Assembly: GCA_017431685.1 (NCBI GenBank)
Contig: JAFRKO010000043.1
Coordinates: forward strand, 58,467-122,466
Direction: 5' to 3'
DNA length: 64,000 nt
From: Mogibacterium sp.
Lineage (GTDB): Bacteria; Bacillota; Clostridia; Peptostreptococcales; Anaerovoracaceae
The notes under the pieces were generated by a model. That model had not been told where the DNA came from. It made no database searches and saw nothing but the letters and a program-made list of their open reading frames with translations. Shown one piece after another: positions 24,948-33,822 of this stretch (position 1 is the stretch's first letter; each line of letters begins with the position of its first letter). A program made the translations under genes and the position numbers.

Positions 24948-26806
24948 TTATCTGTCGCTTCCCTCTGTTTAAGGATCTCCGGAATGATCAAAACGTTGTT
25001 TATGTCGTACTGTTTATAGTCCACTTCACGACCCGTGACGACACTTTCTTTTTCAGAAAGCCCGTCAAGCTCATCCCATGCGACCAGGCATGCATGAGTG
25101 CGGTTTTCAGAGTCCTTGGACAATCTTATACCGGGCATTCCTTTTGAAACGCATTTCCTGTATTCTTCAGCCCTTTTATCAAACGCATCGTTACTCATCA
25201 GAGAGTATCCCATCACAAAGTGAAACGCATTCCATCTGAGATGCTCTGTTTCTCCCAGATTTTCAAGAACATCAGCTGCAGGAGGCCAGTTCCCTGCCAG
25301 GACCTCTTCTTCAGAAAGGCCTGCTGCACGTATGAACGCCGGTATAAAATCAGCAGAAGCGCGCGATGACATCTTACTGAACGAATCGCATGCCACCCAT
25401 TTCTCCCAGTCCGTCCTGTCTGAATGATCATAGTTGCTGTTGATGATGATCGCATCGCGGTCAGCTTTCTGTGCTGAAAGATAGTCCAGGGAATAAATAT
25501 TGGCGGTAACAATAGGGCTTCCAACCGTCTCCTGATATCTGACTCCCTCTTCTCCGCACCGCACAACACAAATGTGCTGTGCTCTGCGGCGTTTCAGATA
25601 CATCATCAGATTATCGGAGATCTCGCGGTCGCTGTCTTCACTCCCCGTACAGACTGCGATCAGCCTGATTGTTCCTATATGCTTATCCACATAGTTATAG
25701 AATTCAACACTTCTTCCGTCAGCTCTGAGACTGCTTATGTCGTAGTTTTTGAACATCGAAGCGCACTCAGCCTTCATATATCCGGATTCATTTTCAAAAT
25801 TAGGAGAGAATACTGCTGCATGGAATGTGCTGCCTGCAAACTGTCCGTTCATCAGCAGCTGTTTCAGTACAGCCTGCCCATGTCTGCCGAATCCCACTAT
25901 TGCGCAGTCAAAGTCATCCTGAGCTCTCCCTTCAGTTCCGAATCTCACAAGTTCCCATGGCGGACATGTCTTTATCAGAGCCCTTGCTGCCAGCATGGCG
26001 CTGTCATATACATTGACGTATCCAAATCCGTACTGATCGGAGGACACCTGAAGCATAGACGTAATGATATCTTCTGCGCCAGGAAGTGATATTGCCGTAT
26101 TTTCCGGATCTGCGCCTGCTTCCTTCAGAGCATCTTTTAAGCTCAGCGCATAGAAAAGGTCCTTATCTTCCTCATCCATCGCATATACGTTTAACCTGCG
26201 CCGGCCTGCCCTGAGCCTCCTCATCACGGATCTGTCAGAAGATACTGCAGCAGGACCGCTTATTACGGACATTCCCATGTTATTGAGATCTGTCATTGTA
26301 GCATGATCTGCATCTTCAGCGATGAAAACTACTGATCCGGCACCTGCTTTGCGGCACTCCCTTCCCAGGCTGATACTGCGGTCATTGATACCATAGATCA
26401 GAGTCAGGTCTCCCCTTGAAGAAAGAAGACTGCGCATATATCTCAGAGCCTCCTCACCGAGTGTGAACATTGCAGCGCTCGCCATCGAGTAAAACGCCAG
26501 CAGATGTATGATCCAGAACACTACTATTCTCAAAGAGGTTGCTACAGGTGCGGTGCCCTCAATGGAAGCATAGTCGTTGATGCCGACAAACATCTTTATC
26601 ACGCAAAAAGGCGTCCTGATCATACTGAGTCCTATGTCTCCTGTACTCTCAGCAAATCCAACGCCGTATATAAGCACTCCTCCTATGAAGGCAATGATCA
26701 TGCAGATGGCTGAAAGTCTGGCAGAGAAAGCCGGCTTCAGGGCAAGGTTTAGAACCATCGCCAGAAGCAATGCGGTTGACAGGATAACAACAGCCACGCT
26801 TGTCAT
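24944..26806 (-). CDS. Multi-pass membrane protein with two Rossmann-like domains and a C-terminal RyR-like domain
   Basis: The 620-residue protein has three N-terminal membrane helices (about 4-23, 31-51, 93-116) but no K+ filter. Two TrkA-N/RCK-like domains follow: LTLIYGINDRSISLG (from about 134) and FDCAIVGFGRHGQAVL (from about 305). The C-terminal region carries GETEHLRWNAFHF, echoing the EMEHRRWLRFHQM of the channel encoded downstream, and a more diverged RyR-like tail. It is the first gene of the five-gene operon, with a promoter at 26858-26886 and AGAGGAGGG before the ATG. Inference: a partner of the adjacent RyR channel; an ion-conducting role is not shown. Confidence 0.75.
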   Translation of the reverse strand: MTSVAVVILSTALLLAMVLNLALKPAFSARLSAICMIIAFIGGVLIYGVGFAESTGDIGLSMIRTPFCVIKMFVGINDYASIEGTAPVATSLRIVVFWIIHLLAFYSMASAAMFTLGEEALRYMRSLLSSRGDLTLIYGINDRSISLGRECRKAGAGSVVFIAEDADHATMTDLNNMGMSVISGPAAVSSDRSVMRRLRAGRRRLNVYAMDEEDKDLFYALSLKDALKEAGADPENTAISLPGAEDIITSMLQVSSDQYGFGYVNVYDSAMLAARALIKTCPPWELVRFGTEGRAQDDFDCAIVGFGRHGQAVLKQLLMNGQFAGSTFHAAVFSPNFENESGYMKAECASMFKNYDISSLRADGRSVEFYNYVDKHIGTIRLIAVCTGSEDSDREISDNLMMYLKRRRAQHICVVRCGEEGVRYQETVGSPIVTANIYSLDYLSAQKADRDAIIINSNYDHSDRTDWEKWVACDSFSKMSSRASADFIPAFIRAAGLSEEEVLAGNWPPAADVLENLGETEHLRWNAFHFVMGYSLMSNDAFDKRAEEYRKCVSKGMPGIRLSKDSENRTHACLVAWDELDGLSEKESVVTGREVDYKQYDINNVLIIPEILKQREATDK

Positions 26807-26857
26807 AGGTCCCTCCTCTTTCTAACGGGAAGAGCAATATTATTTTTTCTAAAATAT

Positions 26858-26886
26858 AGGATATATGATTATCCGGTGATTGTAAA
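26858..26886 (-). promoter_or_regulatory. Sigma-A type promoter of the TIR/channel operon
   Basis: On the minus strand TTTACA and TATCCT are separated by 17 bases; the -10 box ends 51 bases before the ATG at 26806. It lies just beyond the glgA terminator. Confidence 0.55.
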
Positions 26887-26901
26887 CAAATTATGGCCAC
26901 G

Positions 26902-26936
26902 AAAAAACCGGAGCGATACTCAGTTAAAGCTCCGGT
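26902..26936 (-). terminator. Rho-independent terminator after glgA
   Basis: ACCGGAGC and GCTCCGGT pair perfectly (8 bp, 14-base loop) and run into six T on the minus strand, 18 bases past the glgA stop. Confidence 0.9.
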
Positions 26937-26953
26937 ATAGTCAAATAATGTGT

Positions 26954-28465
26954 TTACGGTCTCAGTTCGAGATACAGATCTCTGTATTTCCACGCCGAGG
27001 CTTCCCAGGATACATCCTTGGCCATATCTCTCTGCACCATTTCATCCCAGTGCCAGCGGTCAGTGAAGTACACTGTTTTTGCACGGTTCACAGCATCGTA
27101 GAGCAGACCGGCTTCATATTTGTCAAATGTGAAACCATTTCCATCATGTGTGAACATGTTATAAGGCTCAACCGTGTCTTTAAGTCCGCCCGTTTCGCGA
27201 ACAATAGGAACTGTTCCGTAGCGCATCGCTATAAGCTGTGTCAGTCCGCATGGTTCGAACAGCGACGGTACCAGCAGCGCGTCAGCACCTGCATAGATTC
27301 TGTGCGCTCTGCCCTCATCGTACATGATACATGAGCAGACACTTCCCTTGTACCAGTTTTCGAAGTTACGGAACGATGCCTCGTAGACAGCATCGCCGGT
27401 ACCGAGCACAACTACCTGTGTATTGCCGTCGATAAGCCCAGGAAGGATCTCATTGACCAGGTCAAGGCCTTTCTGATTTGTCAGACGGGAAATAAGTCCG
27501 ATAACAAACTTGCTCTCGTCTACTTCAAGTCCCAGTTCTTTCTGAAGAGCTTTTTTGTCTTCCTTTTTCTGAGTCAGCACTTCTGTAATATCATAAGGTG
27601 CTTCCAACTTCGGATCAGTCTTAGGATCCCACTGTACAACATCTATGCCGTTAACGATGCCGCGAAGCTTTCCGGAATGATGGCGAATATGTGCGTCAAG
27701 GCCGTCACCGTAGAATGGAGTCTGGATCTCACCCGCATAAGTTTCACTTACTGTAGTAATTGCATCAGCATAAGCGAGTCCGGCTTTTAACATATTGGCG
27801 TCTTCATATCCTGTCTTTAAAACATCGATATTGAAAACATCATCAGGCAGGTTTGTCCAATACTTGATTGTAGGAATATTGTACACACCCTGGAAGCGCA
27901 GATTGTGTATAGTCAGGACAGTCTTTGCGTTCCTGATAGCTGTCTCCGCAAAATGAGTGCGCAGCATGACAGGTACCAGGCTGGCCTGCCAGTCGTGGCA
28001 ATGTATAACATCCGGTATCCAGTCCATGTAGTTAAGTGCAGCGAGAGCGGCCTTGCAGAAGTAGCAGTACTTCGGGATATCATCAACAAGATTGGTGTAC
28101 GGATTGCCGCTGCTGAAGAACTCATCATTATCGATGAAATCATATACCACGCCGTCATGCACATACTCCATGATTCCTACATAGTATGATTTTCCGTCTG
28201 CGCAAAGGTCCATGTTGAAAGCGCCGCGGTATACCATTTTCTCCTGATATTTCCAAGGTATGCAGTGATAACGCGGAACGATCACCTTTACATCGCAGTT
28301 GAGCTCAGCCAGTGCTTTCGGCAGAGCATACATTACGTCGCCGAGTCCTCCGGTCTTAACGAACGGGTAGCACTCAGAGCCGATAAAGGCAATGCTTCTT
28401 CTTGGCTGCGGAAGTGTTGCTTCTGATGCCATGTTTTCTGTATTCATTGTTTCGTCGTTAGCCAT
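26954..28465 (-). CDS. glgA: Glycogen synthase (ADP-glucose type, GT5)
   Basis: The protein has 503 residues. After about 24 extra N-terminal residues comes IAFIGSECYPFVKTGGLGDV, split here as KTGGLGDV, the GT5 ADP-glucose-binding motif. Further motifs are HCHDWQAS, LTIHNLRFQG, NGIDVVQWDP, ISRLTNQKGLDLV and PSLFEPCGLTQL, all typical of bacterial glycogen/starch synthases. It adds glucose from ADP-glucose to alpha-1,4-glucan in the cytosol. It is co-transcribed with the upstream GH13 gene (23-base gap). The rest of the glycogen pathway is not in the window. Confidence 0.96.
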   Translation of the reverse strand: MANDETMNTENMASEATLPQPRRSIAFIGSECYPFVKTGGLGDVMYALPKALAELNCDVKVIVPRYHCIPWKYQEKMVYRGAFNMDLCADGKSYYVGIMEYVHDGVVYDFIDNDEFFSSGNPYTNLVDDIPKYCYFCKAALAALNYMDWIPDVIHCHDWQASLVPVMLRTHFAETAIRNAKTVLTIHNLRFQGVYNIPTIKYWTNLPDDVFNIDVLKTGYEDANMLKAGLAYADAITTVSETYAGEIQTPFYGDGLDAHIRHHSGKLRGIVNGIDVVQWDPKTDPKLEAPYDITEVLTQKKEDKKALQKELGLEVDESKFVIGLISRLTNQKGLDLVNEILPGLIDGNTQVVVLGTGDAVYEASFRNFENWYKGSVCSCIMYDEGRAHRIYAGADALLVPSLFEPCGLTQLIAMRYGTVPIVRETGGLKDTVEPYNMFTHDGNGFTFDKYEAGLLYDAVNRAKTVYFTDRWHWDEMVQRDMAKDVSWEASAWKYRDLYLELRP

Positions 28466-28488
28466 TTCATTTCTCCTATTTTTTTCTG

Positions 28489-30066
28489 CTAGCGAAAGCT
28501 TTTTACCCAGTTGAGCAACGAATCTCTGTAAATGTTTTCACTTACTTCTCTTTTCATGCGGTCGGTCAGCGGACCGTTAGCTGAAAGCTTTGCGAGTATC
28601 TCAGCCTGGAGCTCCTCAATACTCATCTCCTCGAAGCTTTTGCCCGATTCAGCCCTTTGCGGCATCTCGTCAAACGACTTCTTTGGCTCTTCAGGCACCG
28701 GTTTTGCCTCGACTTTTATGCGCTTCAGCGGTTCGTAATGCTCCTTGTCTGAAACCGGGATCCATATCTCAGCACTGTTTCCTTCAAGAGTGAACCTGAG
28801 TCTGCCCTGATCTGAGGTGATTTCTCCTCCGTAAAGTGCTCCGGTATATGATCCGTTCAGTCCCAGATCAAAGTTCTCCATGCTGTCACTGTTGGTAACA
28901 GTTATAAGAATATCTCCACGCATGAATGCGTACTTTGTTGTTGTCAGATCGACCTCACGGTATTCCCCGTACCACAGAGCAGATTCCCTGCTGTATATGC
29001 TGCCGAGAGCTTTTATGATCTGCAGCTGCATATTTTCAGACGATGAGAGCTCCGTAAGCGAAAGTGCGGGACGCAGCGAAGCGTCTGATCCTCTCTCTTT
29101 TCTGCCCTCTATACCGAACTCCGAGCCGTAATAAACTGACGGAATACCCGGCAGAGTGTACAGAAGTACATGTACAGGCAGGTAATGTCTCCTGTCACGC
29201 AGCTTTGTCATGATTCGTTCAACATCATGATTGTCTACAAAATCGTACAGATGCACATTATCTCCGAGCCCCATATCTCTCTGGCGGCGTACAGTATGAG
29301 CTATCTCGAAGTAGTTATGATCGTTGTGGGCACTGTAGAGAGCCTTGTGCAGGGCATAGTTTGTCACGGAATGCAAAGTATTGTCATTTACCCAGCGTCC
29401 GTATTCTCCATGTATAACCTCGCCCATCAGCCAGAAGTCTTCCTTCAGATCATCAGCGATACTTCTGAGCTCACGCATGAATCCATGCTCGAGCACATCC
29501 GCAGCGTCAAGACGCAGACCGTCAATATCGAATTCCGATACCCAGAAACGTACAGTGTCAAACAGATACTGTCTTACCTCAGGCTCATACAGATTGAGCT
29601 TCGGGAGCATATTATGACCTCCCCAGTTATCATAAGAGAAGCCGTCATTGTATTCGTTGTTTCCCCAGAAGTTTACATTACAATACCAGTTTCTGAAGCG
29701 GCTTCCTTCGCGCTTCTCTTTCAGATCACGGAATGCGAAAAATCCTCTTCCCGTATGGTTGAACACTCCATCCAGTATCACATGCATTCCCTTCTCATGG
29801 CAATATTTTACCATATTTTTAAGATCTTCGTTATCCCCCAGTCTCTCATCAAGCCGGCGGTAATCTTCTGTATCGTATCCGTGTGATCCCGAAGAGAAGC
29901 ACGGGCCTATATACAGAGCGGTGAAACCGCAGTCTTTCATATGGTCTATCCAGTCGTTCAGTCCGGAAAGTCTGTGTACCGGCTCGCTGTGATCGTTCCA
30001 TTCAGGAGCTCCAAGCAGCCCTAGCGGGTATATATGATAAAAAACAGCTTCTTCATACCAAGCCAT
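28489..30066 (-). CDS. GH13 alpha-amylase family enzyme (maltodextrinase-like) with C-terminal extension
   Basis: The 525-residue protein has the four GH13 regions: DGVFNHTG (about 99-106), DGLRLDAAD with nucleophile Asp187, GEVIHG with acid/base Glu216, and FVDNHD with Asp281. No signal peptide is seen, so it acts on intracellular glucans, in keeping with the adjacent glgA. The catalytic and beta-sandwich domains end near residue 435. A Pro/Glu/Lys-rich linker and a helical tail (FEEMSIEELQAEILAKL region) of about 85 residues follow, which is unusual for short maltogenic enzymes. Alternatives are a trehalose- or branching-type activity. GGAG precedes the ATG. Confidence 0.9.
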   Translation of the reverse strand: MAWYEEAVFYHIYPLGLLGAPEWNDHSEPVHRLSGLNDWIDHMKDCGFTALYIGPCFSSGSHGYDTEDYRRLDERLGDNEDLKNMVKYCHEKGMHVILDGVFNHTGRGFFAFRDLKEKREGSRFRNWYCNVNFWGNNEYNDGFSYDNWGGHNMLPKLNLYEPEVRQYLFDTVRFWVSEFDIDGLRLDAADVLEHGFMRELRSIADDLKEDFWLMGEVIHGEYGRWVNDNTLHSVTNYALHKALYSAHNDHNYFEIAHTVRRQRDMGLGDNVHLYDFVDNHDVERIMTKLRDRRHYLPVHVLLYTLPGIPSVYYGSEFGIEGRKERGSDASLRPALSLTELSSSENMQLQIIKALGSIYSRESALWYGEYREVDLTTTKYAFMRGDILITVTNSDSMENFDLGLNGSYTGALYGGEITSDQGRLRFTLEGNSAEIWIPVSDKEHYEPLKRIKVEAKPVPEEPKKSFDEMPQRAESGKSFEEMSIEELQAEILAKLSANGPLTDRMKREVSENIYRDSLLNWVKSFR

Positions 30067-30089
30067 ATTCTTTCTCCTTTCTCTGCAGC

Positions 30090-30117
30090 ATAATACTCAA
30101 AAAAAGCAAAATTTCAA
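30090..30117 (-). promoter_or_regulatory. Promoter of the GH13-glgA operon
   Basis: TTGAAA and TATTAT are separated by 16 bases on the minus strand, with the -10 box ending 23 bases above the GH13 start codon. Confidence 0.55.
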
Positions 30118-30194
30118 CAGCTATTTTGTTCTTTTTCAATGTTTGTTGTTTCTTTTTTCAGCCAGTTTCTGCTTAATCAAACTCAACTGTCAAT

Positions 30195-30235
30195 AAAAAA
30201 CACCGGAGCAAAACTTATAAAAAATCACTCCGGCG
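30195..30235 (-). terminator. Rho-independent terminator after glutathione peroxidase gene
   Basis: On the minus strand CCGGAG and CTCCGG pair around an internal A/T-rich loop and are followed by a run of six T. It lies 30 bases past the peroxidase stop codon. Confidence 0.8.
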
Positions 30236-30264
30236 TATAATGTATTAACCACGAATTGCAGAGT

Positions 30265-30810
30265 TTACAGTGCTGCTTCAACTGCTTTCTTTACCTCTTT
30301 CATGTCAACAGTAGGCTCAAATCTTTCGATGACATTGCCCTCTCTGTCGATAAGGAATTTAGTAAAGTTCCAGCCAATATATGTCTTGTCTCCATACTTC
30401 TTGTTATTTGCAGCTGCGAACTTGTTAAGAGCGGCATTCTTGAGTCCCTTGCCGAATCCATTGAACGGCTTCTCTGTTCCCAGATAAGCAAACAGCGGAT
30501 CTGCAGTCTCTCCGTTTACGTCGATCTTAGCGAACTGCGGGAACTCCGTTCCGAACTTCAGGGTGCAGAATTCGTGAATCTCTTCATCGGAACCCGGCGC
30601 CTGGTCAGCAAACTGGTTGCAAGGGAAGTCCAGGATTTCAAATCCCTTATCCTTCAGCTCCTTGTACATAGCTTCAAGAGGATCATAGTGCGGAGTAAAT
30701 CCGCATCCTGTTGCAGTATTTACGATCAGCAGTACTTTGCCCTTGTAATCTGCAAGACTTACTACATTGCCAAATCTGTCCTTTACCTCAAAATCATAAA
30801 CGTTGCTCAT
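30265..30810 (-). CDS. Glutathione peroxidase family thiol peroxidase
   Basis: The 181-residue protein carries the family motifs: NTATGCGFTPHY with peroxidatic Cys36 (no selenocysteine), LDFPCNQF with the catalytic Gln, and WNFTKFLID with the catalytic Trp. Bacterial Cys-type members usually use thioredoxin rather than glutathione to reduce peroxides. The start overlaps the stop of the OhrR-like regulator by 4 bases (ATGA), so the two are one operon and the peroxidase is probably induced by organic peroxide. The intact second Cys (C-x-x-F region near residue 65) suggests a two-Cys mechanism. Confidence 0.95.
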   Translation of the reverse strand: MSNVYDFEVKDRFGNVVSLADYKGKVLLIVNTATGCGFTPHYDPLEAMYKELKDKGFEILDFPCNQFADQAPGSDEEIHEFCTLKFGTEFPQFAKIDVNGETADPLFAYLGTEKPFNGFGKGLKNAALNKFAAANNKKYGDKTYIGWNFTKFLIDREGNVIERFEPTVDMKEVKKAVEAAL

Positions 30811-31256
30811 TTTGTTCTCCTTTCCTTACCCAGAAGTTCATATAACAATTCGTAAAGCTTTATCGCTTTCTCAGGGGCCAGATCGATACATCCTCCTACT
30901 TTCTCAGGAATGTCTTTCGCTTTCTCCTGCATCGCTCTGCCCTGCTCTGTAAGTGTTATCACGACCACCCTGTCATCTTCGGTGCTGCGGGATCTTGTGA
31001 TATAACCTGCGCTTTCCATCTTTTTCAGAAGCGGTGATACCGTTCCGTTATCGAGCATCAGTCTCTCGCATATTTCTCCGACTGTGATGCCGTCTTTCTC
31101 CCACAGTACCAGAAATGTTATGTACTGTGTATATGTTATGCCCAGCTGCTTCAGCCAAGGTGTGTAAAGGCCGGTTACGCTTCTTGCTGCTGCATATAAT
31201 GGAAAGCACATCTGGTTTTCCAGTTTCATCATTTCTTTATAGTCTGAATTATGCAT
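30807..31256 (-). CDS. MarR-family transcriptional regulator, OhrR-like (peroxide-sensing)
   Basis: The 149-residue protein is a winged-helix MarR protein: YTQYITFLVLWEKDGITVGEI (helix-turn-helix) and MESAGYITRSRSTEDDRVVVI (wing). Cys17 in LENQMCFPLYAAAR matches the reactive N-terminal cysteine of OhrR, which is oxidised by organic hydroperoxides. The neighbouring peroxidase gene, which overlaps it, fits that role. Its promoter (31295-31322) lies in an A/T-rich region that would be the operator if it is autoregulated. Confidence 0.92.
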   Translation of the reverse strand: MHNSDYKEMMKLENQMCFPLYAAARSVTGLYTPWLKQLGITYTQYITFLVLWEKDGITVGEICERLMLDNGTVSPLLKKMESAGYITRSRSTEDDRVVVITLTEQGRAMQEKAKDIPEKVGGCIDLAPEKAIKLYELLYELLGKERRTK

Positions 31257-31294
31257 AAAAATGTCCCTGTCGCATTTATATTTGATACAACTAT

Positions 31295-31322
31295 ATTTTA
31301 CACAATATAATTTTCATGTCAA
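31295..31322 (-). promoter_or_regulatory. Strong promoter of the OhrR-like/peroxidase operon
   Basis: On the minus strand the -35 is TTGACA, the -10 is TAAAAT, and the spacer is 16 bases. The start codon is 39 bases below the -10 box. The A/T-rich spacer carries TTGTGTA and TAGTTGTA, possible half-sites for the regulator. Confidence 0.75.
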
Positions 31323-31326
31323 TACT

Positions 31327-31360
31327 TTTATCCGGATATTTTCAAAAATATCCGGATAAA
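31327..31360. promoter_or_regulatory. Perfect 34-bp inverted repeat next to the OhrR-like promoter
   Basis: The arm TTTATCCGGATATTTT (31327-31342) and its exact complement (31345-31360) flank a CA centre. It lies 4 bases upstream of the -35 box and abuts the terminator of the convergent-side gene. Either an operator or an extra hairpin is possible. Confidence 0.6.
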
Positions 31361-31389
31361 AAATACCGGACATAAACCTTCCTGTCCGG
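31358..31389 (-). terminator. Rho-independent terminator after the DUF362 gene
   Basis: CCGGACA and TGTCCGG (7 bp, 10-base loop) are followed by six T on the minus strand, 54 bases after the DUF362 stop codon. Confidence 0.8.
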
Positions 31390-31443
31390 CATCCTTTTGC
31401 ATCATCTCCAGGCCATTACATGTTCCCTTCACTACATATGGTT

Positions 31444-32544
31444 TCAGTTTATATCAGCAAGTTCTCTGAGCTGGCGATAAATGTCATCTTCCTTCGGCGG
31501 GCAGCCTCTGACGCAGATATCGAAACCAGCAGTACAATTTCCTATGCCAAGAAGCCCGCTTTTGCCGCGATGACCCTGCCCTATTGCAATTCTTCCCGGC
31601 AGCCTGTCCAGAAGGCCTTCCTTCTTGAGTCTTTCCAGTACAGGAATCAGAACTCCGTAGCATGCACTGCACGAATCCACTTCATCAACAGCATAGCTTA
31701 CATCCAGAATGCCGCGCGCAGGCAAATCCTCATATGGCTCACCCTCGCATGTTATGAGTTTCAGCCCTGAAAGATCGCTGCTTCCGACACCCAGCGCCTC
31801 AGCAAGACCGATATACTCTACTTCTTCAGTCTCATATCCCAGGAGCGAGCAAACGTAAGAATCCACAAGAACCGGATCAACAGCTGTCATTATGCAGTTG
31901 CGTGTGACGGGACTGCCGCCTTCCTCGAAGCTCAGGTCTCCGCATATGTGATCTATAACGATAAAGTCCTGTCTGATGCCTGCATTAAGATGAGCGATGG
32001 GTTTATGAAGTCCCATTGTATGGAATCTTCTCTTTTCAGCATTAGGAATCAGACCTTTGATGTTTTTGAGGGCGCAGGTGATATGCGTCTGGCAGTGTCC
32101 CTTTAAGACAGGAACATTGATAAGAAAATCCCAGTCCCTGACCTTTTTGCAGATTGAAAGGGTTTCCCCCGCACAGTCTGTGTCAATTCCTTTATCTTTC
32201 TGCATGTCAATAAGGGATACACCATATTCTGCTGCTAATGCGTTATATCCGCAGTACTCGAAGGCTTCGTCAGTCTTATCTCCGACCCATGAGCCCTCAG
32301 CAATCACTATGTTACTGTAGCCCCTCTCCTTAAGAAACTCTATTATACCTGCAACGATCTCCGGGTGGGTCGTTCCGCCAAAAAAAGCAGGCGCAGGTGT
32401 CACAAGATTGGGTTTGATCGCGATACACGGATCATGATCAGACGCTTCCGGAAGCAGCTCCGCAAGTCCGGACTGCAGAAGCAGTCTTCTGGTCATCTCC
32501 TTATAGTCTGTTCCGTATGAACGCCAAATCTCATTCCTCTGCAC
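31444..32544 (-). CDS. DUF362 domain protein (probable iron-sulfur-associated)
   Basis: The 366-residue protein matches DUF362: IKPNLVTPAP, IVIAEGSWVG, FLINVPVLKGHCQTHITCALKNIKG and MTAVDPVLVDSY motifs. The start is GTG at 32544, which shares one base with the stop codon of the upstream gene (TAGTG), behind GAGGAGG. C-terminal cysteines are present in CSACYG and CVRGCPP. The biochemical role of this family is unknown; some members are fused to ferredoxins. It ends the minus-strand group of secreted and membrane proteins. Confidence 0.85.
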   Translation of the reverse strand: MQRNEIWRSYGTDYKEMTRRLLLQSGLAELLPEASDHDPCIAIKPNLVTPAPAFFGGTTHPEIVAGIIEFLKERGYSNIVIAEGSWVGDKTDEAFEYCGYNALAAEYGVSLIDMQKDKGIDTDCAGETLSICKKVRDWDFLINVPVLKGHCQTHITCALKNIKGLIPNAEKRRFHTMGLHKPIAHLNAGIRQDFIVIDHICGDLSFEEGGSPVTRNCIMTAVDPVLVDSYVCSLLGYETEEVEYIGLAEALGVGSSDLSGLKLITCEGEPYEDLPARGILDVSYAVDEVDSCSACYGVLIPVLERLKKEGLLDRLPGRIAIGQGHRGKSGLLGIGNCTAGFDICVRGCPPKEDDIYRQLRELADIN

Positions 32545-33812
32545 TACAGCCCCTCCTCTTCGGGTTCTTCATTATCGGGTTCTTCATTATCAGGCTCACT
32601 GCTGTCGAGCTCTTCACTATTGAGCTCTTCGTTATCCGGTTTCTCGTCATCAGGCTCTTCCTTATCAGGTACAGGAACGAGATCGTCTATTGTAAGTGAC
32701 GTTCCGTCACCTGTATATTCAGTTATGAAGACGCGGCAGTCGGTGACATCACCGAAAACACAGAGATGAAGACCTGTTCCTTCTTTTACTCTGAGCACCG
32801 TTGCTACATCATCAGGATTATCGCTCAGCGACGTTTCGGATTTATCATCAGTCCTTAAAGGGAACCCTGCCTGTTCGTAAATGACGAGCTTCGGATCTCC
32901 TGCGGATACCGTATATATCGCAAGGTCACAGTTCTTTCCCGCAACGTATTCAATCACACTTTCTTCGTCTATTTCCAGACAGCATATGTCATCTGCTGTT
33001 TCAGTCTTCAGCGGCCGGCATGAAAGTTCTATGCTGGATCTTTTGGTATCTGCCTCATTTGCATTCACCCACACTAAGTACTCTTTGCCCTTATGCAGCA
33101 TACATATGTCACTCGTCAGGCCAACCTTGATTCTATCTGAAGATGTTATCGATGAAATACTTGAATAACCCTTTGAAGAGTCGCGCGAGACTATGGAGTG
33201 CTCAAATTTGTAGTACCCTGTCTCAGGTGGTATGAAAGCCGCACAGTCCTGTCCTTCAGCCTCAACCTTTATGGTCACAGGTTCATCCATCGTCAGCTGA
33301 GGAGGTCCTTCTTCCTCAGAATCTCTTGTAACGGCCAGCCTGAACGATCCGGAGAACTGAGCCAGGTCCCCGTCACATGGTTCTATGTGGAAAATCACAT
33401 AACACGGCTGCTCTGCCGGAAGAGTGGTTGACCCCGAGATACTGTCCGAGTCCTTTTGCTCATTCTTCGATTTGCGTCTGCGGTTATCCGCCACAAAGTA
33501 GTCATCAAGATATCTGTCCGTAACGCTCATGGTTATACGCACCTCAGCGCTGCTCTCAAGGTCGGTAACGCTGAATGAATAATTTCCGCTCTCGGAAGGT
33601 TTGAAATAGAAGTACGGAATTGTCTTGATTTTGGATGTATCATCAAAGTCGTAGCTGTAAGAAGCCTCAACAGCCTGATCTTCAACGAGCTTATCTGAAA
33701 CCACTCTCAAATAAAGCCCCGGATCGTTTAAAAGTGTCACAATCAGGATAATTGCCGCCACTATCAGAAGCATAAGGATCACTCCGACAGTTTTCAAAAT
33801 CTTCTTTGTCAT
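32544..33812 (-). CDS. Membrane-anchored beta-rich protein with acidic Asn/Glu/Pro tail
   Basis: The 422-residue protein has an uncleaved N-terminal signal anchor (about 9-29), then two to three beta-rich domains containing GNYSFSVTDL and GYYKFEHS-like strands reminiscent of pre-peptidase C-terminal (PPC-like) or carbohydrate-binding modules. It ends with an acidic repeat tail of about 38 residues (EEPDNEELN units, from 385). I do not recognise a named family. It overlaps the DUF362 start by one base and lies 10 bases below the 359-residue secreted protein. Confidence 0.7.
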   Translation of the reverse strand: MTKKILKTVGVILMLLIVAAIILIVTLLNDPGLYLRVVSDKLVEDQAVEASYSYDFDDTSKIKTIPYFYFKPSESGNYSFSVTDLESSAEVRITMSVTDRYLDDYFVADNRRRKSKNEQKDSDSISGSTTLPAEQPCYVIFHIEPCDGDLAQFSGSFRLAVTRDSEEEGPPQLTMDEPVTIKVEAEGQDCAAFIPPETGYYKFEHSIVSRDSSKGYSSISSITSSDRIKVGLTSDICMLHKGKEYLVWVNANEADTKRSSIELSCRPLKTETADDICCLEIDEESVIEYVAGKNCDLAIYTVSAGDPKLVIYEQAGFPLRTDDKSETSLSDNPDDVATVLRVKEGTGLHLCVFGDVTDCRVFITEYTGDGTSLTIDDLVPVPDKEEPDDEKPDNEELNSEELDSSEPDNEEPDNEEPEEEGL

Positions 33813-33822
33813 CGCTCCCCCC

